From contig CAUJNA010002846.1 of the NCBI GenBank assembly GCA_963377175.1, positions 138,501-202,500 on the forward strand: a stretch of DNA of 64,000 nucleotides, written 5' to 3'. A program made the position numbers and the translations under genes. Source of the DNA: Effrenium voratum. Its lineage: Eukaryota; Sar; Dinophyceae; Suessiales; Symbiodiniaceae. Below, piece after piece: positions 22,756-46,343 of this stretch. Below the pieces are notes generated by a model. It was not told the DNA's origin, ran no database searches, and worked only from the letters and a program-made list of their open reading frames with translations. How positions within the stretch are numbered: position 1 is the stretch's first letter; every line of letters starts with the position of its first letter.

Positions 22756-24276
22756 AGAAGCCCAAGACCGAGCAGGGAACCACTGGAGCTTTCGGTCCGG
22801 CCACTCGTGAGGCCATTCAAGTTGGTGCCGTTGGGGTCAGCATTCATGGCGCAGAGGAATCGGATCATCCTCACTGACGTGGGCGGGTGGGCGAAGTCTG
22901 CGAAGCCCCGCGAAAAGTGACGAACTTTTGGTGTTTCTTTTGGGACACCCCCATGACTTGGGAAGTGACTAATGTGCTTTTTTCTGGGACACCCCCATGA
23001 CTTGGCTGACGTTGAAAGGGGAGCAACAAATATAAAAACTTTAGCGGTTAAGTGGTTGGATTTCAACCACTAAACCGCAATAAGCAAAAATGCGAAAAAA
23101 ATGTTTCCCAACATGATGAGTTGGCCAAAAGTAACAGTCCTAACATCCCTTGGCAAAATGCAGCGCGCGGGAGGCTGGGGTGTCATGGACACTTCGAGCT
23201 TTGGCTCCAGTCAGCCCTAAAAAAACGCGGCTATCTGTGGGATTGGACGGCCTTTTGAACACCGATGGCTTTTAGATATGGCGGAAAAGGTAAGGTTTTA
23301 AACCAGCGCAAGAAGCTTTTCAAGGAGACTTGCTCAGTTGTCACAAATGAGTCGTCAAGAATTTATCTTTATGCGACATGTCATTTTCCCTTTGATACAC
23401 ATATTTTCGTCTCCATTGCTTTAAGTCTCCGGGAAAAGATAAACACTATGTCCCGCAGTGAAACCGCCCTTTGAAACCGACATGGGGAAAACAACAACAA
23501 CACATTCTCTGACACACAAAATGGAAGTTGCCTTCAACCGACAGAAGCGAAACAAGCGACAAGTTCTACCCTCGCGGTGGAGTTCAGGGGTAAGCACCCA
23601 GCTGGATGGCTCAACCCTCTGCGAAAAGTTTCCAACTTCTTTGGCTCCGTGGTGAAAAGGATCGCAAAAGGATCGCGGATGGTGGCGAAGTCCTGCACCT
23701 AGGACCCCCCTGGGTTCGGATGATCCCCTTTCCCACGGTTTCTTAGGTGGTGCAAAATGGTTTTGTTCCATCCACAGCAGCCAAGCATGTTTTTATGCAG
23801 AGTTCCAAACAGGACAGGACAAACAAAAACGCCACCTAAGAGTCATCCCGACTGGGACCCCAATGCAATATCTCTAACCACAGGTAGCTCCAACAGGCTG
23901 TTAAATTGGAGATTTGGCTCCGGCAGCCAAACATCCACGTAAAATGCTTTCAAGCCAGGGCCATTGAAAGGAACCTCACCTCAAATGGGCCAAGGGAATG
24001 CTTCAAAACCAATAACAAAACGGAAAGGGAGCCCTGCAAATCCTGCGGCGAGCTAAAACATCATCATAACCCCGCCAAACAACAAACACATCACTTGAGG
24101 TCGCGAACCCCAGAAACTTGACCCACATCTCGGGAAACTACATCGACATACATACCTTTTTTTTGTGAACAAGTAATTAGTCTACCCTAAGGTGTATATA
24201 TATATATGTACAGCAAATCCGGGAATATTTGGCCTACCACAAAAACAATCTGGTCTTGGGTCGCTTTTTGTCCGGA
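22756..24276. other. Mostly unassigned
   Basis: Holds one F4 fragment and a repeated GGGACACCCCCATGACTTGG near 22942 and 22982 (40 bp apart). No exon recognised. Confidence 0.45.
23113..23163. mobile_element. F4 3' fragment
   Basis: GATGAGTTGGCCAAAAGTAA to CCCTTGGCAAAATGCA. Confidence 0.65.
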
Positions 24277-24321
24277 CCCGCTTTCGAAGCCCGAGGTTCC
24301 CGGAATCGCCGCCGCGGCCCT
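24277..24321 (-). CDS. Weak exon candidate
   Basis: 45 bp between CACCTCAG and GTCCGG in the only GC-rich island for several kb. All three frames are open (for example EGRGGDSGNLGLRKR). Frame cannot be decided. Confidence 0.22.
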
Positions 24322-24329
24322 CCTGAGGT

Positions 24330-25090
24330 GTGCGTGTCCGTGTCGCGTGGGAAGAGAATTCCAGAGAGTTTGCATGGGAAAAGAGGGAGACAACAGCAAG
24401 GGTGCCACTGTCTTACATGGTTGTGTGGTTTTTGGACTGGGCGTCTGAAGTCAAATATCCAATCTGGGAAAAGAAGTCCAGACCTCGGGTGAGTTTACAT
24501 GGGAAAAAGAAGGGGGGGGCCTTCTTTTGCGATTTGGGAACAGCTTCCCCCTCCAAGAAACACAGCAAACAGGGTGCTATGGTTTCCACGCGGCCAAAGA
24601 AACCGCACACTACTGCAATTACTGGAATATTAATCGCTAAGTGGATGGCTGTGCCAACTTTGCATTGCTGAATAAGCCATCAAAGTCGTGGTTGTATTCT
24701 TCCGCTCTGTGAGTTTCTACACGGCAAAGCAAACCATTGAGCGATTCCCCGACCTAAGTAGATGGTGGTAAATATATACCAAACCTGGACCTCGACCTCA
24801 TACCCCCACATCATTGGCAATGGGAGAAAGAAGGCAAACCTTTGCTGTAGCCGTAACTCGATTCGATTCTCCTTAAAGACTGCAGCGTGGAAGACGTCGT
24901 AGTGCTCATACCCATCTCTGCGCACCATGCCTGAGCAGTGGATTTGAATGGAGCAAACCCTTTCCTTGGTTGCTGGTGAGCCCTCTGCAACAAGTGCTCA
25001 ACTTTTTGTGGGTCCAATGGAACATCCACAAAGTTTCCACCAAAAAGATACGTCCCAAAGAACCGCTGCCAAATAGCCCTAAAGTTTCTT
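24330..25090. other. Unassigned
   Basis: No family element or exon with paired splice sites recognised. Confidence 0.4.
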
Positions 25091-25096
25091 TGTTGT

Positions 25097-25208
25097 CTAG
25101 GTCCTCCAGTAGGGGTTAGAATAAGGGTACCCCTTTTTTCTGTCGTCTATTTTATTGGGGGAACCATCCCCCTACAAAAGGGTAAAAGGGCACTACTGGG
25201 GGACCTAG
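25097..25208. mobile_element. F1 TIR element
   Basis: Complete, CTAG both sides, small deletion in the left arm. Confidence 0.85.
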
Positions 25209-25633
25209 TTAAATCATTTCACGGAACGTTTGAAACCTCACTCCCTGACTTGGGCTTTGGGGAAGTTCCGTCCCTGAAGGGCACATGAGACTAAACAAAA
25301 AAAAAACGCCGAATTGTACCGGGAGGGAACCACGCCAACGGCCAGTGACCTGCAAAACTCTTTGTCGGCAAACGAGACCGTCTTTATTGGGCAAGCGATT
25401 GGGCAAGCAGCCCTGCTCTATTTAGTGGGGAACTAATAGATTTGAGAAGTCCTGGAATGCAGTATGGCTCCTCCAGATTAATCCGAAGAAGACGCTAGGT
25501 CAGCAAACAAACGCATTATTGATTGAGATATCCGGAGCTTGCAAACACAAACCTCCAGCAGCGCTCTGAGTTCGTATAGTAACGTCCAGAACCTAGAACC
25601 GGAGAAACAACCTCAAGGCACTCCGTTCCTCAA

Positions 25634-25744
25634 CTCAGTTGTTCAGTGACCCTGGAAAAAAAGGGAACCCTTTTTGGGGAAGACCACTTTTAGTGGGGCA
25701 GCCACCAAAAAAGAGGGAAAAAGGGTGCCACTGAACAACTGAGT
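25634..25744. mobile_element. F5 TIR element
   Basis: CTCAGTTGTTCAGTGACCC to GCCACTGAACAACTGAG, the clearest F5 inverted repeat. Confidence 0.9.
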
Positions 25745-26017
25745 CAAAGAAACACATGCTGGTAAGCTTCCGAACTTTGATAACTCCCAAGCCACCCAAC
25801 AGGTCTTCTTGTGCACCTCGCCTGAGCATCCCCTGAAAAACACAACTCTCCTCCGTCAAGTTCTCATGAGTTCATTCGCCGAGATGGATCTCTAACAGGG
25901 GCTCCCATGTTTTCCACCTGAACAGTACCCCCCCAAGACAAATGGCTGTTGCCTTTTGGTTGTCCTGTTCATCGCGTGAAAGGGTTGAACTTTGAGGCTG
26001 CTTGTCGCTGGTCAGAT

Positions 26018-26114
26018 GAGTCACAATCAAAACCGATCGGCGAAGGTACCCACTAATGGCAAGAGATTTTCCCTTGCTAACCTTTATCTTTCCGGGTTTT
26101 GAGCACGTGGCTCA
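26018..26114. mobile_element. F7 TIR element
   Basis: ATGAGTCACAATCAAAACCG to CCGGGTTTTGAGCACGTGGC. Confidence 0.8.
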
Positions 26115-26293
26115 CCTGGTCATGATGTATCCACGGTTTAGCCACCTTGGTCAGGCACAGAAAGTTAACCGATAGCCACGGTCAAAACGATGTGTTGCTC
26201 TGTTTCTCGCAGAACACGGGAAGTATTTAGTGAGTCCCCTGGTTTTTGCTCGGAGCTCCCCTTTTTGTCCTGGGGGACCTAGACCCAAGTAGC

Positions 26294-26470
26294 TCATAGC
26301 ATCTGAGCCCTGTCGGAGGTGCTGACTCGGAAGACGAGCGGCTGTTCACGCTGGCACGCTTCTCGAGCAACAGCTCCACCTAAAGCGACGGTGGCTTTGA
26401 TCGGCCGCCCTGTCTTGAGCCCACTTTCTTTCTTCCATTCCTTAAGTATTTTCCAACAAGCCTCAAAATA
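26294..26470 (-). CDS. 3'-terminal exon starting at an F2 element end
   Basis: 177 bp, 58 codons plus TGA. Peptide begins YFEACWKILKEWKKESGLKT and ends TSDRAQML. The acceptor CCACAG is the terminal inverted repeat of F2 copy 26469-26593. An internal GTGGAG donor after VAL would make it shorter and non-terminal. Confidence 0.48.
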   Translation of the reverse strand, partial: YFEACWKILKEWKKESGLKTGRPIKATVALGGAVAREACQREQPLVFRVSTSDRAQML

Positions 26471-27121
26471 CTGTGGACGGACGAAATCCTGCACCACCTA
26501 GCAAATCCTGAAAGGATGATTCCCCTGTAACTGCCAACAAACAACGGTTTCCCATGGATTCCAACAGGTGCAGCATTTCGTCCATCCACAGTAATTCCAG
26601 TAGCGATGGATTCCCTGAAATTGGTGGCTTGGATTGGTGGTTTAGTGGGTAGTGCCATGATAATCACCCGCTCACAGTGGTTGTAAGTTTTTGAAGCGGG
26701 CTCCAACAAAGGGCAACAACCACTTACTAAGCACTCCACCTGATTCAAGCGTCTGAGGCCTCGCAATTTCCTCTGGACAAAATAAGGAGCTTCCGCTTCC
26801 GTCTCTTTCGAAGGCAACAGAACAGACAACCTCATGTACAGTTCATATACATGGAAACAAGTACTCATCTATCTTCCTGTATATTTGACATTCAATATAA
26901 GTGCATACAATACGATATACCATAACATGATATAATACTATAGTACATAACATAATACCACATATTAGAATGTATGCATAATATGTACACTTTGACCTCT
27001 AAATACATCCTCCCGAACACCATCTCATTCTGCACAACTCGCTGGATCTTGAAACCTGGTCTGTCGAAGACACGGCGGCCGCGGCAAGTCTTTGCATGTT
27101 CACTTGGCGTCAGAAGTGACG
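26294..27121 (-). CDS. Spliced gene model, 3 exons, 3' end
   Basis: Exons 27021-27121, 26728-26772 and 26294-26470, all junctions phase 0, ending in TGA. The middle donor is a perfect GTAAGT. The joined peptide is basic and helical with no recognised domain. The first intron is 248 bp, the second 257 bp and contains an F2 copy whose end is the acceptor of the last exon. The ankyrin-like exon at 29445 could lie upstream, but its phase does not match directly. Confidence 0.42.
26469..26593. mobile_element. F2 TIR element forming a splice acceptor
   Basis: TACTGTGGACGGACGAAATC to TTTCGTCCATCCACAGTA, TA at both ends. On minus its end CCACAG directly precedes exon 26294-26470. Confidence 0.88.
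26728..26772 (-). CDS. Exon with GTAAGT donor
   Basis: 45 bp, acceptor ATTTTGTCCAG, donor GTAAGT, 15 codons (RKLRGLRRLNQVECL). Both splice contexts are the best in the window. The same frame is open upstream to an ATG (MRLSVLLPSKETEAEAPYF), so a first exon of about 110 bp is an alternative. Confidence 0.5.
27021..27121 (-). CDS. Exon, hypothetical
   Basis: 101 bp, acceptor CCGCGCAG, donor GTGTTC. Peptide SLLTPSEHAKTCRGRRVFDR then PGFKIQRVVQNEM. The frame stays open on both sides, so the limits are approximate. Its acceptor lies about 17 bp from the left end of the 946 bp TIR element at 27139. Confidence 0.42.
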
Positions 27122-27138
27122 CTGCGCGGATCATTGAG

Positions 27139-28084
27139 CCCAAGTAACCTCTAGGAACTGGCACGGGCTTTACCTCTAGGGATTACCGTACTCAGTTGCT
27201 TTCTGCTCCCCTGCTAAAAGTGACTAACTTTTAGTGGTTTTGTGGAACACCCATTAGTTGGCAAAAAGTTCTCAAGTCCTAACAGCCAAGCAACATGCAC
27301 CAAAGTTTCCTTGTCCATTCTTTTCAGCCATCGTTCTTTTCTCACAAACCGATCGCCATTTCCCCAGAATCTTTGGTGGGTTTCTAGAAAGACTCGGATC
27401 CCTGGAAAGAATGGAAATGGAAGTTACCCCTAGAACCTTAGAGAAGGATGAACAGTTGTGCACCCAAAAAGGCTTGAATTGGCTTTGATGGTTCTTGGTG
27501 TGGTTTCTATGTGTCAAAAGGCTGGCATTGGGGTAAGTTTAGTTTCGGGGTGGTGAGAAAGACACCGAAGCTCTTTGTGTTAACAACGGGATTCCCAGCA
27601 ATCTTCCTTTTGAGCATCTTTTTCAAGGGTACCCCCGTTTTGGTGGGTTTCGAATGGAAAAAGGGAATGCAACCAGTGGCAACTCCCCAGCCTCTGGTTG
27701 ACTAGTGACCAACTACTTTGAGTGCAACACGCGTGTCGTTTTTTTTCCGGATCCGCCTCGAAATGGTTTTCTTTGTCCTTTTGGTTTCTCTTTAAGACCG
27801 GTACCAACTCAAAAATGAAACGCCCCCAAATGCCAAACACGTTCCTTCAATGTGACTTCACGTTTGGACTTCTCAGTGCAATGCGTGTCGCCACTATAGG
27901 GGAAATCATACCTCTAGTAAAACCTAGAGGTAACATATGGGTGCGTCTTTTCCCCACATTGGCGGCTTTCCTTTGGTTTCCCTTTAAAACCACCAGAAAA
28001 CAGGGGCAAAAAGGGACAAGCCACACATATGGTGATGGAAAACCCTAGAGGTAAAGCTCACAGTTACCTAGAGGTTACTTGGGG
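27139..28084. mobile_element. 946 bp element with about 43 bp inverted ends
   Basis: Left end 27139-27181 (CCCAAGTAACCTCTAGG, CTTTACCTCTAGGG) is inverted at 28043-28084. The interior has an F4 copy, a CCTAGAGGTA palindrome near 27905-27935 and no transposase frame. Probably a larger non-autonomous DNA transposon or a composite. Confidence 0.75.
27191..27305. mobile_element. F4 element, complete
   Basis: CTCAGTTGCTTTCTGCTCCC to AAGCAACATGCACCAAAG; inside the 946 bp TIR element. Confidence 0.82.
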
Positions 28085-28174
28085 CCGGAAATAGGAGAGG
28101 GTGGGGATCTGTCTAAGAGACCTTCTTCTCGTTTGGCTTGGCGTTTCACCCACACCGCCATGAACTTAAGTATG

Positions 28175-28309
28175 TGAGCCACAATCAAAACCCGGTCCTA
28201 AAATGGTCTACCCAGAACAGTGTACAGGATTAAGAAGGCGGCCGCAGCTATTTGTGGCTGGGATTGGCCCTTACTAACCTTCATCTACCCGGGTTTTGAT
28301 TGTGGCTCA
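28175..28309. mobile_element. F7 TIR element, well preserved
   Basis: TGAGCCACAATCAAAACCCG to CGGGTTTTGATTGTGGCTCA, an almost perfect 20 bp TIR. Confidence 0.92.
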
Positions 28310-28541
28310 TGTGACGTCTCAAACTTGGGATTTGGACCCAAATCGTGGCCTTCCTTTTGGCTTCTCAACCAAGCCAAAGATTATGGCAACCCGCACATGG
28401 GACAATCGGCTTTTCCCCAATGACATGGGGTATTCGGTATTCGTGGCGAATGCCTTTTCCTCGTACTTTGGTGCTTTGACCTGAACTAAGCCCTCAGGTA
28501 TTCATCAAGGGGTCCCTGGAAGAAAGCACTCCAACTAAAAA

Positions 28542-28646
28542 CTAGGTCCGGTAGAGAGGTTAGAGTAAGGCTGCCCTTTTTCTGTGGTTGATTTTAGTAA
28601 GGGAACCACAAAAAAGGGGAGAGAAGGGCACTACTGGGAGACCTAG
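28542..28646. mobile_element. F1 TIR element
   Basis: CTAG both sides, left arm shortened to GTCCGGTAG. Confidence 0.85.
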
Positions 28647-28998
28647 GAAAGGAAACCCCCTTCAATCATAAGTGGGGAGGGTTATTCAGGGGTCAGCATT
28701 ACCAAACTCATCCCCAGAAAGGCCTTGACCGTAGACTGAAAATATACCGAACCTCAAACTTAGGTAGTACGAAACGAATCGCGCGGTGGTAGGCATGGTC
28801 AAAACCCACTTGCTGCGTTTGTAAGTCCCCCAAGCGGGTAAACAGCAAAGCTAACCATTTTCAAAAGGGAAGGTGTACGCCATTCTGCGGGTCCGTGTAT
28901 TTGGACGGTCTTTCCTTTGTGAGGGTACTGCTTTGGATTACATTTAAACGGACACCAAAAGGATGCGAACGCATGGACAGGTCCAACTCTCTCAATCC

Positions 28999-29016
28999 CT
29001 CTCTCTCTCTCTCTCA
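28999..29016. repeat. CT tract
   Basis: Short CT run in otherwise non-repetitive intergenic or intronic sequence. Confidence 0.8.
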
Positions 29017-29235
29017 TTTCGCGGACCCAAATTGGGGGCTCGTCTTTTTCGAGTCGGTACCCTCCATTTTGTTCCGGTTCTACAGGGAAACCAAACAAAT
29101 TTTGTCGGTCCCACGTCTCATTCAAGAAAGGAAGAGTGAGCCGCCCGCCAACCCACTGGATGCCTTTGTCATTTTCTTCGTTTTCCGAAGCTAAGAAAGC
29201 ACCAAATCTGCGGGCCCGCATTCTGAGCCCGTTTT

Positions 29236-29363
29236 ACCCCCTATTTCAAATACCCTTTCTTATTTTTTTAGGGTCTCATGTCGACCCTCTACTAAAAAGA
29301 GAAGCTATGTACCATGGAAGCCCAGGCTTTTCACAAAATACTTTGGAAAAAGTGGGTGTTTGG
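29236..29363. mobile_element. F10 copy
   Basis: ACCCCCTATTTCAAATACCC to GTGGGTGTTTGGATGGGG, with GTCGACCCTCTACTAAAAAG inside. Confidence 0.75.
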
Positions 29364-29444
29364 ATGGGGGGACCACTTGTTTCTGGCTCCGGTTTTCAGC
29401 CGGTTTTCTTGGACCGCCAGCGTCCACCCACTCGATCTGTCGAC

Positions 29445-29524
29445 CGCTCGGGTCTCCGAGGGGCCAAGATGAGGTGCCCGCGGCTGGCGGCCAGGTGCAC
29501 CGCCTGCCCCGTGCAGATCTGGTC
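29445..29524 (-). CDS. Ankyrin-like exon
   Basis: 80 bp, acceptor GCTGCGAG, donor GTCGAC. Peptide DQICTGQAVHLAASRGHLIL then APRRPE. TGQAVHLAASRGHL matches the ankyrin consensus (D-x-x-G-x-T-A-L-H-L-A-A-x-x-G-H), with V for L and without the expected T-A pair before it. The next helix (D/E-I-V-x-L-L) is missing, so either the exon ends at HL or the repeat is degenerate. A competing minus frame (AVDAKAEAFAARTRSA) is open upstream. Confidence 0.48.
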
Positions 29525-29637
29525 CTCGCAGCGAAGGCTTCGGCTTTGGCGTCGACGGCAAAGCGACGGCTTCGGGCGGCTTCGGGCGGCTTGGTGGGGG
29601 GGGGGAAGGGAGGTGAAGTGGAGGTCAACAAGCAAAT

Positions 29638-29763
29638 GGGGGTCACAATCAAAACCGATCTGTACTAAAATGGTCGCAATCCAAGAACCACGCTTCCAGA
29701 ATTAAGAAGCCGGCCGCAACTATTTCTTGCTGGGACTGCCCCCGGGTTTTGAGTGTGGCTCAA
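29638..29763. mobile_element. F7 TIR element
   Basis: GGGGTCACAATCAAAACCGA to CCGGGTTTTGAGTGTGGCTC; CTAAAATGGTCGCAATCC core. Confidence 0.85.
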
Positions 29764-29769
29764 ATGGGG

Positions 29770-30640
29770 GTCGCCCCCAAGCACCAAAGGAGGCCCTCAG
29801 ATGAACGGCCATTTGCAGAACCTCCTTGTGCGAAAGGGATCCCTTTTTGGGTTCTGAGCGAGCGTTGTTGTAGCCTAAACCCATCTCGAACATGTTGCTT
29901 GCCTTTTTTTCAGTTGGGGGACTCATGACGGGTTATTGTCATCGGCGCCTTTTCTGAAACCCAGCAGCCAACAACCGTCAATCAGCGCACATGCTCCGGA
30001 ACAACATGGTGAACTCATCCAAGCATCAAGAGGACATTTGTCAAGTAGCAAAAACCAGTTGGTCGCTGCACGGGTCCGAATTGTTTCAGAGCAACATGAA
30101 CCTGTGGCAAGGTGGATGCCCTAAATATTGCAAGGACACCCCCTCGTTTACCATGGTTTGTGGGTGGGCATGGTTGGTTTACTTGCAGCATTTATGCATC
30201 CACCCCAGGTTGCATGGAAAGCCGTTTGTTTCCAAGACCAGTCCAAGGTAAGACTGCGGAACGCTCTTGGGACCTGACCCAACATGGTACAGATTTATTT
30301 TTCATTGGGGTGTTTCCACCGAGTCTGTTGGCAAACAATGCACTTGTTCATTTCGTTGAATCAAAGAACAGCTTGAACGGACAGTTTCCGGGGTGTCCCT
30401 TTTCCAAATGCCGCCTCTGTTTACTACTTCCATTTGCTCAACTCCCCTGCAAAGCACCTATGTCCAGTCCAGCAGCGATAGATTAGGGAAGGGATGAACC
30501 AGGTAGTGAATGGAGAGGAGACGGAATGAAGACCGTGGGAAACCTTCCTTGTATTACCTTCCCTCGTCTTCGGTGGTTAACCACTACCTGGAAGGGTTTG
30601 AAGACAGTGATAAAGGGAAACAGACTAACATGTTGATGAC
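29770..30640. other. Unassigned plus F3 fragment
   Basis: Only the F3 half copy at 30425-30485 is recognised. Confidence 0.4.
30425..30485. mobile_element. F3 left-half fragment
   Basis: ACTTCCATTTGCTCAACTCC to CAGCAGCGATAGATT. Confidence 0.72.
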
Positions 30641-30749
30641 GTTGAAGCCGTGGGAAACCATTGTTTGTTGGTATATACGTTGGGAATGAAATCATTCCAG
30701 GGTTTCTGAACGGTGGTGCGAGTTCTGGATTTCGCGTCCATCCACAGTA
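30641..30749. mobile_element. F2 element, left end missing
   Basis: Core and right end GGATTTCGCGTCCATCCACA. Confidence 0.75.
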
Positions 30750-31235
30750 GGATGGCGAATGACATCTTCATCTGCTAACCAGCGAAGAAGTCTAGGAATG
30801 GATCTCTAGAATGAAAGGTCGAGATTAAGGGAAGTGAGTGAAGGAAGGTGACAATGGCATTCCACGAAAACCAAGTAATAATGAAGGGACTGATAAAGAA
30901 TCATGCCATGTGCTTCATCTCTCCATCACCAGCCTGCCAATCCCCTTCCTTTGTTGGGTCTCGATTGGCTGGCAGCCTCTTTCCTTCTCTTTACACCGTC
31001 TACCCTCTCTCTGTTCATGACCGTGAAAGAGATGAAAGAGATAGAAAAGAAAGGACATGAAAAAAAAACCACCGAGGGACAATAAGCAACATATTATGTA
31101 TTCGTTTCAGCAAATGAAAGCTGTAGGGTTGACGCAACAACAAAAGGCTGCTCGAAGCAAATCAAGGCTAGGCTTCCACTTCTGGCACACGTCACTTCCG
31201 CTCACTTCAGGTGAGAATCATCAAATCTGAGATTG

Positions 31236-31340
31236 AAACTGTCGATCCCCAGAACCATGCTTCAATAGAGGGAACAACTCTGCACCCATTTGTGGCGGGG
31301 CTTATCCCTTAACCTTCATCTACCCGAATCGGTTTTCAGG
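31236..31340. mobile_element. F7 degenerate copy
   Basis: CCCAGAACCATGCTTC core and AACCTTCATCTACCCG; ends not intact. Confidence 0.6.
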
Positions 31341-31595
31341 ACGCTGAGGATCCTTTGCCCAAGGTCTAACGACTTTTTTGCTCCGGTTTCCAGAAACTCC
31401 GCCAGGGCTCAAGAATTTCAAGCCTTTAAGCCTCCAGGCTGCTGATGGCCCTCCCTGGCCCTTTCTGGGGGGGTTCGGTTGTGCGAGAGAGGTGTTCTGT
31501 AGGGGTCTGGTGGCTCTCTGGATCCCATGGGTTTGCCAAAAAACAACTGGCCCGTTTTTTGGGGGACGGTTTGGTCACCAGAAATAAAAATAAAC

Positions 31596-44933
<13,338 letters not shown>

Positions 44934-44958
44934 CTGAGGTCCGGGAAATCCACATTCA

Positions 44959-45207
44959 TAGTGTGGGTGGACGAAAATCGAGTTCGCAGCCAACAATGGC
45001 TCAAAAAACTGGAACTCCAAAATGGCTTGCCCTGGTAAGTGGAAACATGGACCAAACCTGCGGTTTGCCCCTCCTGTTTAATTTTGAGACCCATTTGAAG
45101 CCCATGGTTGAAACCGTTGTTATTTTTATTTTTCAGAGGCAAATCATCATGCCAGGGTTTCTTAGGTGGTGCGAAATGGATTTCGGATTTCGCAACCATC
45201 CACAGTA
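44959..45207. mobile_element. F2 element split by an F8 insertion
   Basis: Left half ends after GAGTTCGCAG; F8 at 44991-45092; right half ends GGATTTCGCAACCATCCACA and runs into an F7 copy. Confidence 0.8.
44991..45092 (+). mobile_element. F8 element nested in F2
   Basis: CAACAATGGCTCAAAAAACTG, core CCAAAATGGCTTGCCC, end AATTTTGAGACCCA. Confidence 0.82.
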
Positions 45208-45346
45208 TGAGTCAAACATTAAGACCTGATATCAAAATGGTGTACCCAAACCAATGTCAAGAACTGCAGAGAAGGCTGCAACCAATTGAGGCTGGGACTT
45301 TCCCTTACTAACCTTCACTTACCCGGGTTTTGATTATAACTCATAT
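45206..45346. mobile_element. F7 TIR element
   Basis: TATGAGTCAAACATTAAGAC to CCGGGTTTTGATTATAACTC; begins at the last bases of an F2 copy. Confidence 0.82.
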
Positions 45347-45349
45347 GGG

Positions 45350-46050
45350 GTTTTTCAGTTTTAGTGGGCGCCAGGCTTTTGGCCCATGTGCGTTTGTTTT
45401 TTCTTTTATTTTACGTCCCTCAAACCAGTTTCAAGAGTGTTCCCGGAATCCACATGTTCCCCACAAGTTGAAGGTTTTAGATCCACAACGCAGCCAAAGC
45501 ATAAAGGGGCACGGCAATCACTCCACCATATTAACAAATTCGGTCTGCAAATGAAAAGAACATGTTTCCGAAACCAATGGGGCCCCAATACTACTTTTAA
45601 AAGAGGCCAATTCAAAGCCGGTACTAAACTGTCGGATTTATCGCCCAGACCAGGAACAGCCTTGTCAGAAGGCAAAGAGTCCAGGACCTAAAACCAACTG
45701 CGCTTGTCTGTGCTGACCGAAACCAAACAAAAACGAAGAGCCTCTCCCTTGCACAATTTGTGCTACAACTCATTTGAAAAGCTCAATATCACCCGTCCCC
45801 CAGGCAGTATGTATTAATAGGGCAGTCCGTGTTTATTGTTAGGGGAAGCGATCCAGTATTTACTTATAGGGGGGTCCGTGTTTATTGTTAGGGGGGAGCG
45901 AATACTTAGGTGGTGCAGAATACGGGATAGCCATGATGAGAAGGTTGCGACTGGGGTTATGACCTCTGGGAATTTTACCCCATAGCCGGGATTTTGGCCC
46001 GCCCACACAGCACACCGCTTGCCCCGCATCATCAAGATCTTAGCCCAGAT
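45350..46050. other. Unassigned with a short duplicated motif
   Basis: GTCCGTGTTTATTGTTAGGG occurs at about 45826 and 45872; no exon with good sites other than 46056-46093. Confidence 0.45.
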
Positions 46051-46055
46051 CTTAC

Positions 46056-46093
46056 CGAAAAGCTGGAAGCCGGTGTGCTTTTTGAGGGGCCCT
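46056..46093 (-). CDS. Possible upstream exon of the 31.6-44.9 kb gene
   Basis: A 38 bp stretch between an AAG acceptor preceded by a T-rich run and a GTAAGA donor. Read in phase 0 it gives 12 codons (RAPQKAHRLPAF) plus two bases that complete an arginine codon with the next exon at 44933. The good donor is the main support. It is too short to judge coding content, and an opposite-strand exon is proposed only 250 bp away at 46344, so it may be chance. Confidence 0.25.
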
Positions 46094-46343
46094 CTTGGTG
46101 TGAATTTAGAGGGAACTCACATGAGTCTGTCTTTGTTTAGGGAAACCCTGTTTGCTTGGTTTTAAGGGGAAAATAAACGGAATACAATGACAATGCAGTC
46201 TTTTGGCATTGGTTTCCTTTTTCCAACCCATAAAAGCGGAACCCTCAAAAACAAACTTGAAACCCATTTTGGGGCGCGCATCCCAAGAAACCAGACGAGT
46301 TATCCACCCACCCCGGGTTTTCGCGTGCTGTGTCCTCTGGCAG

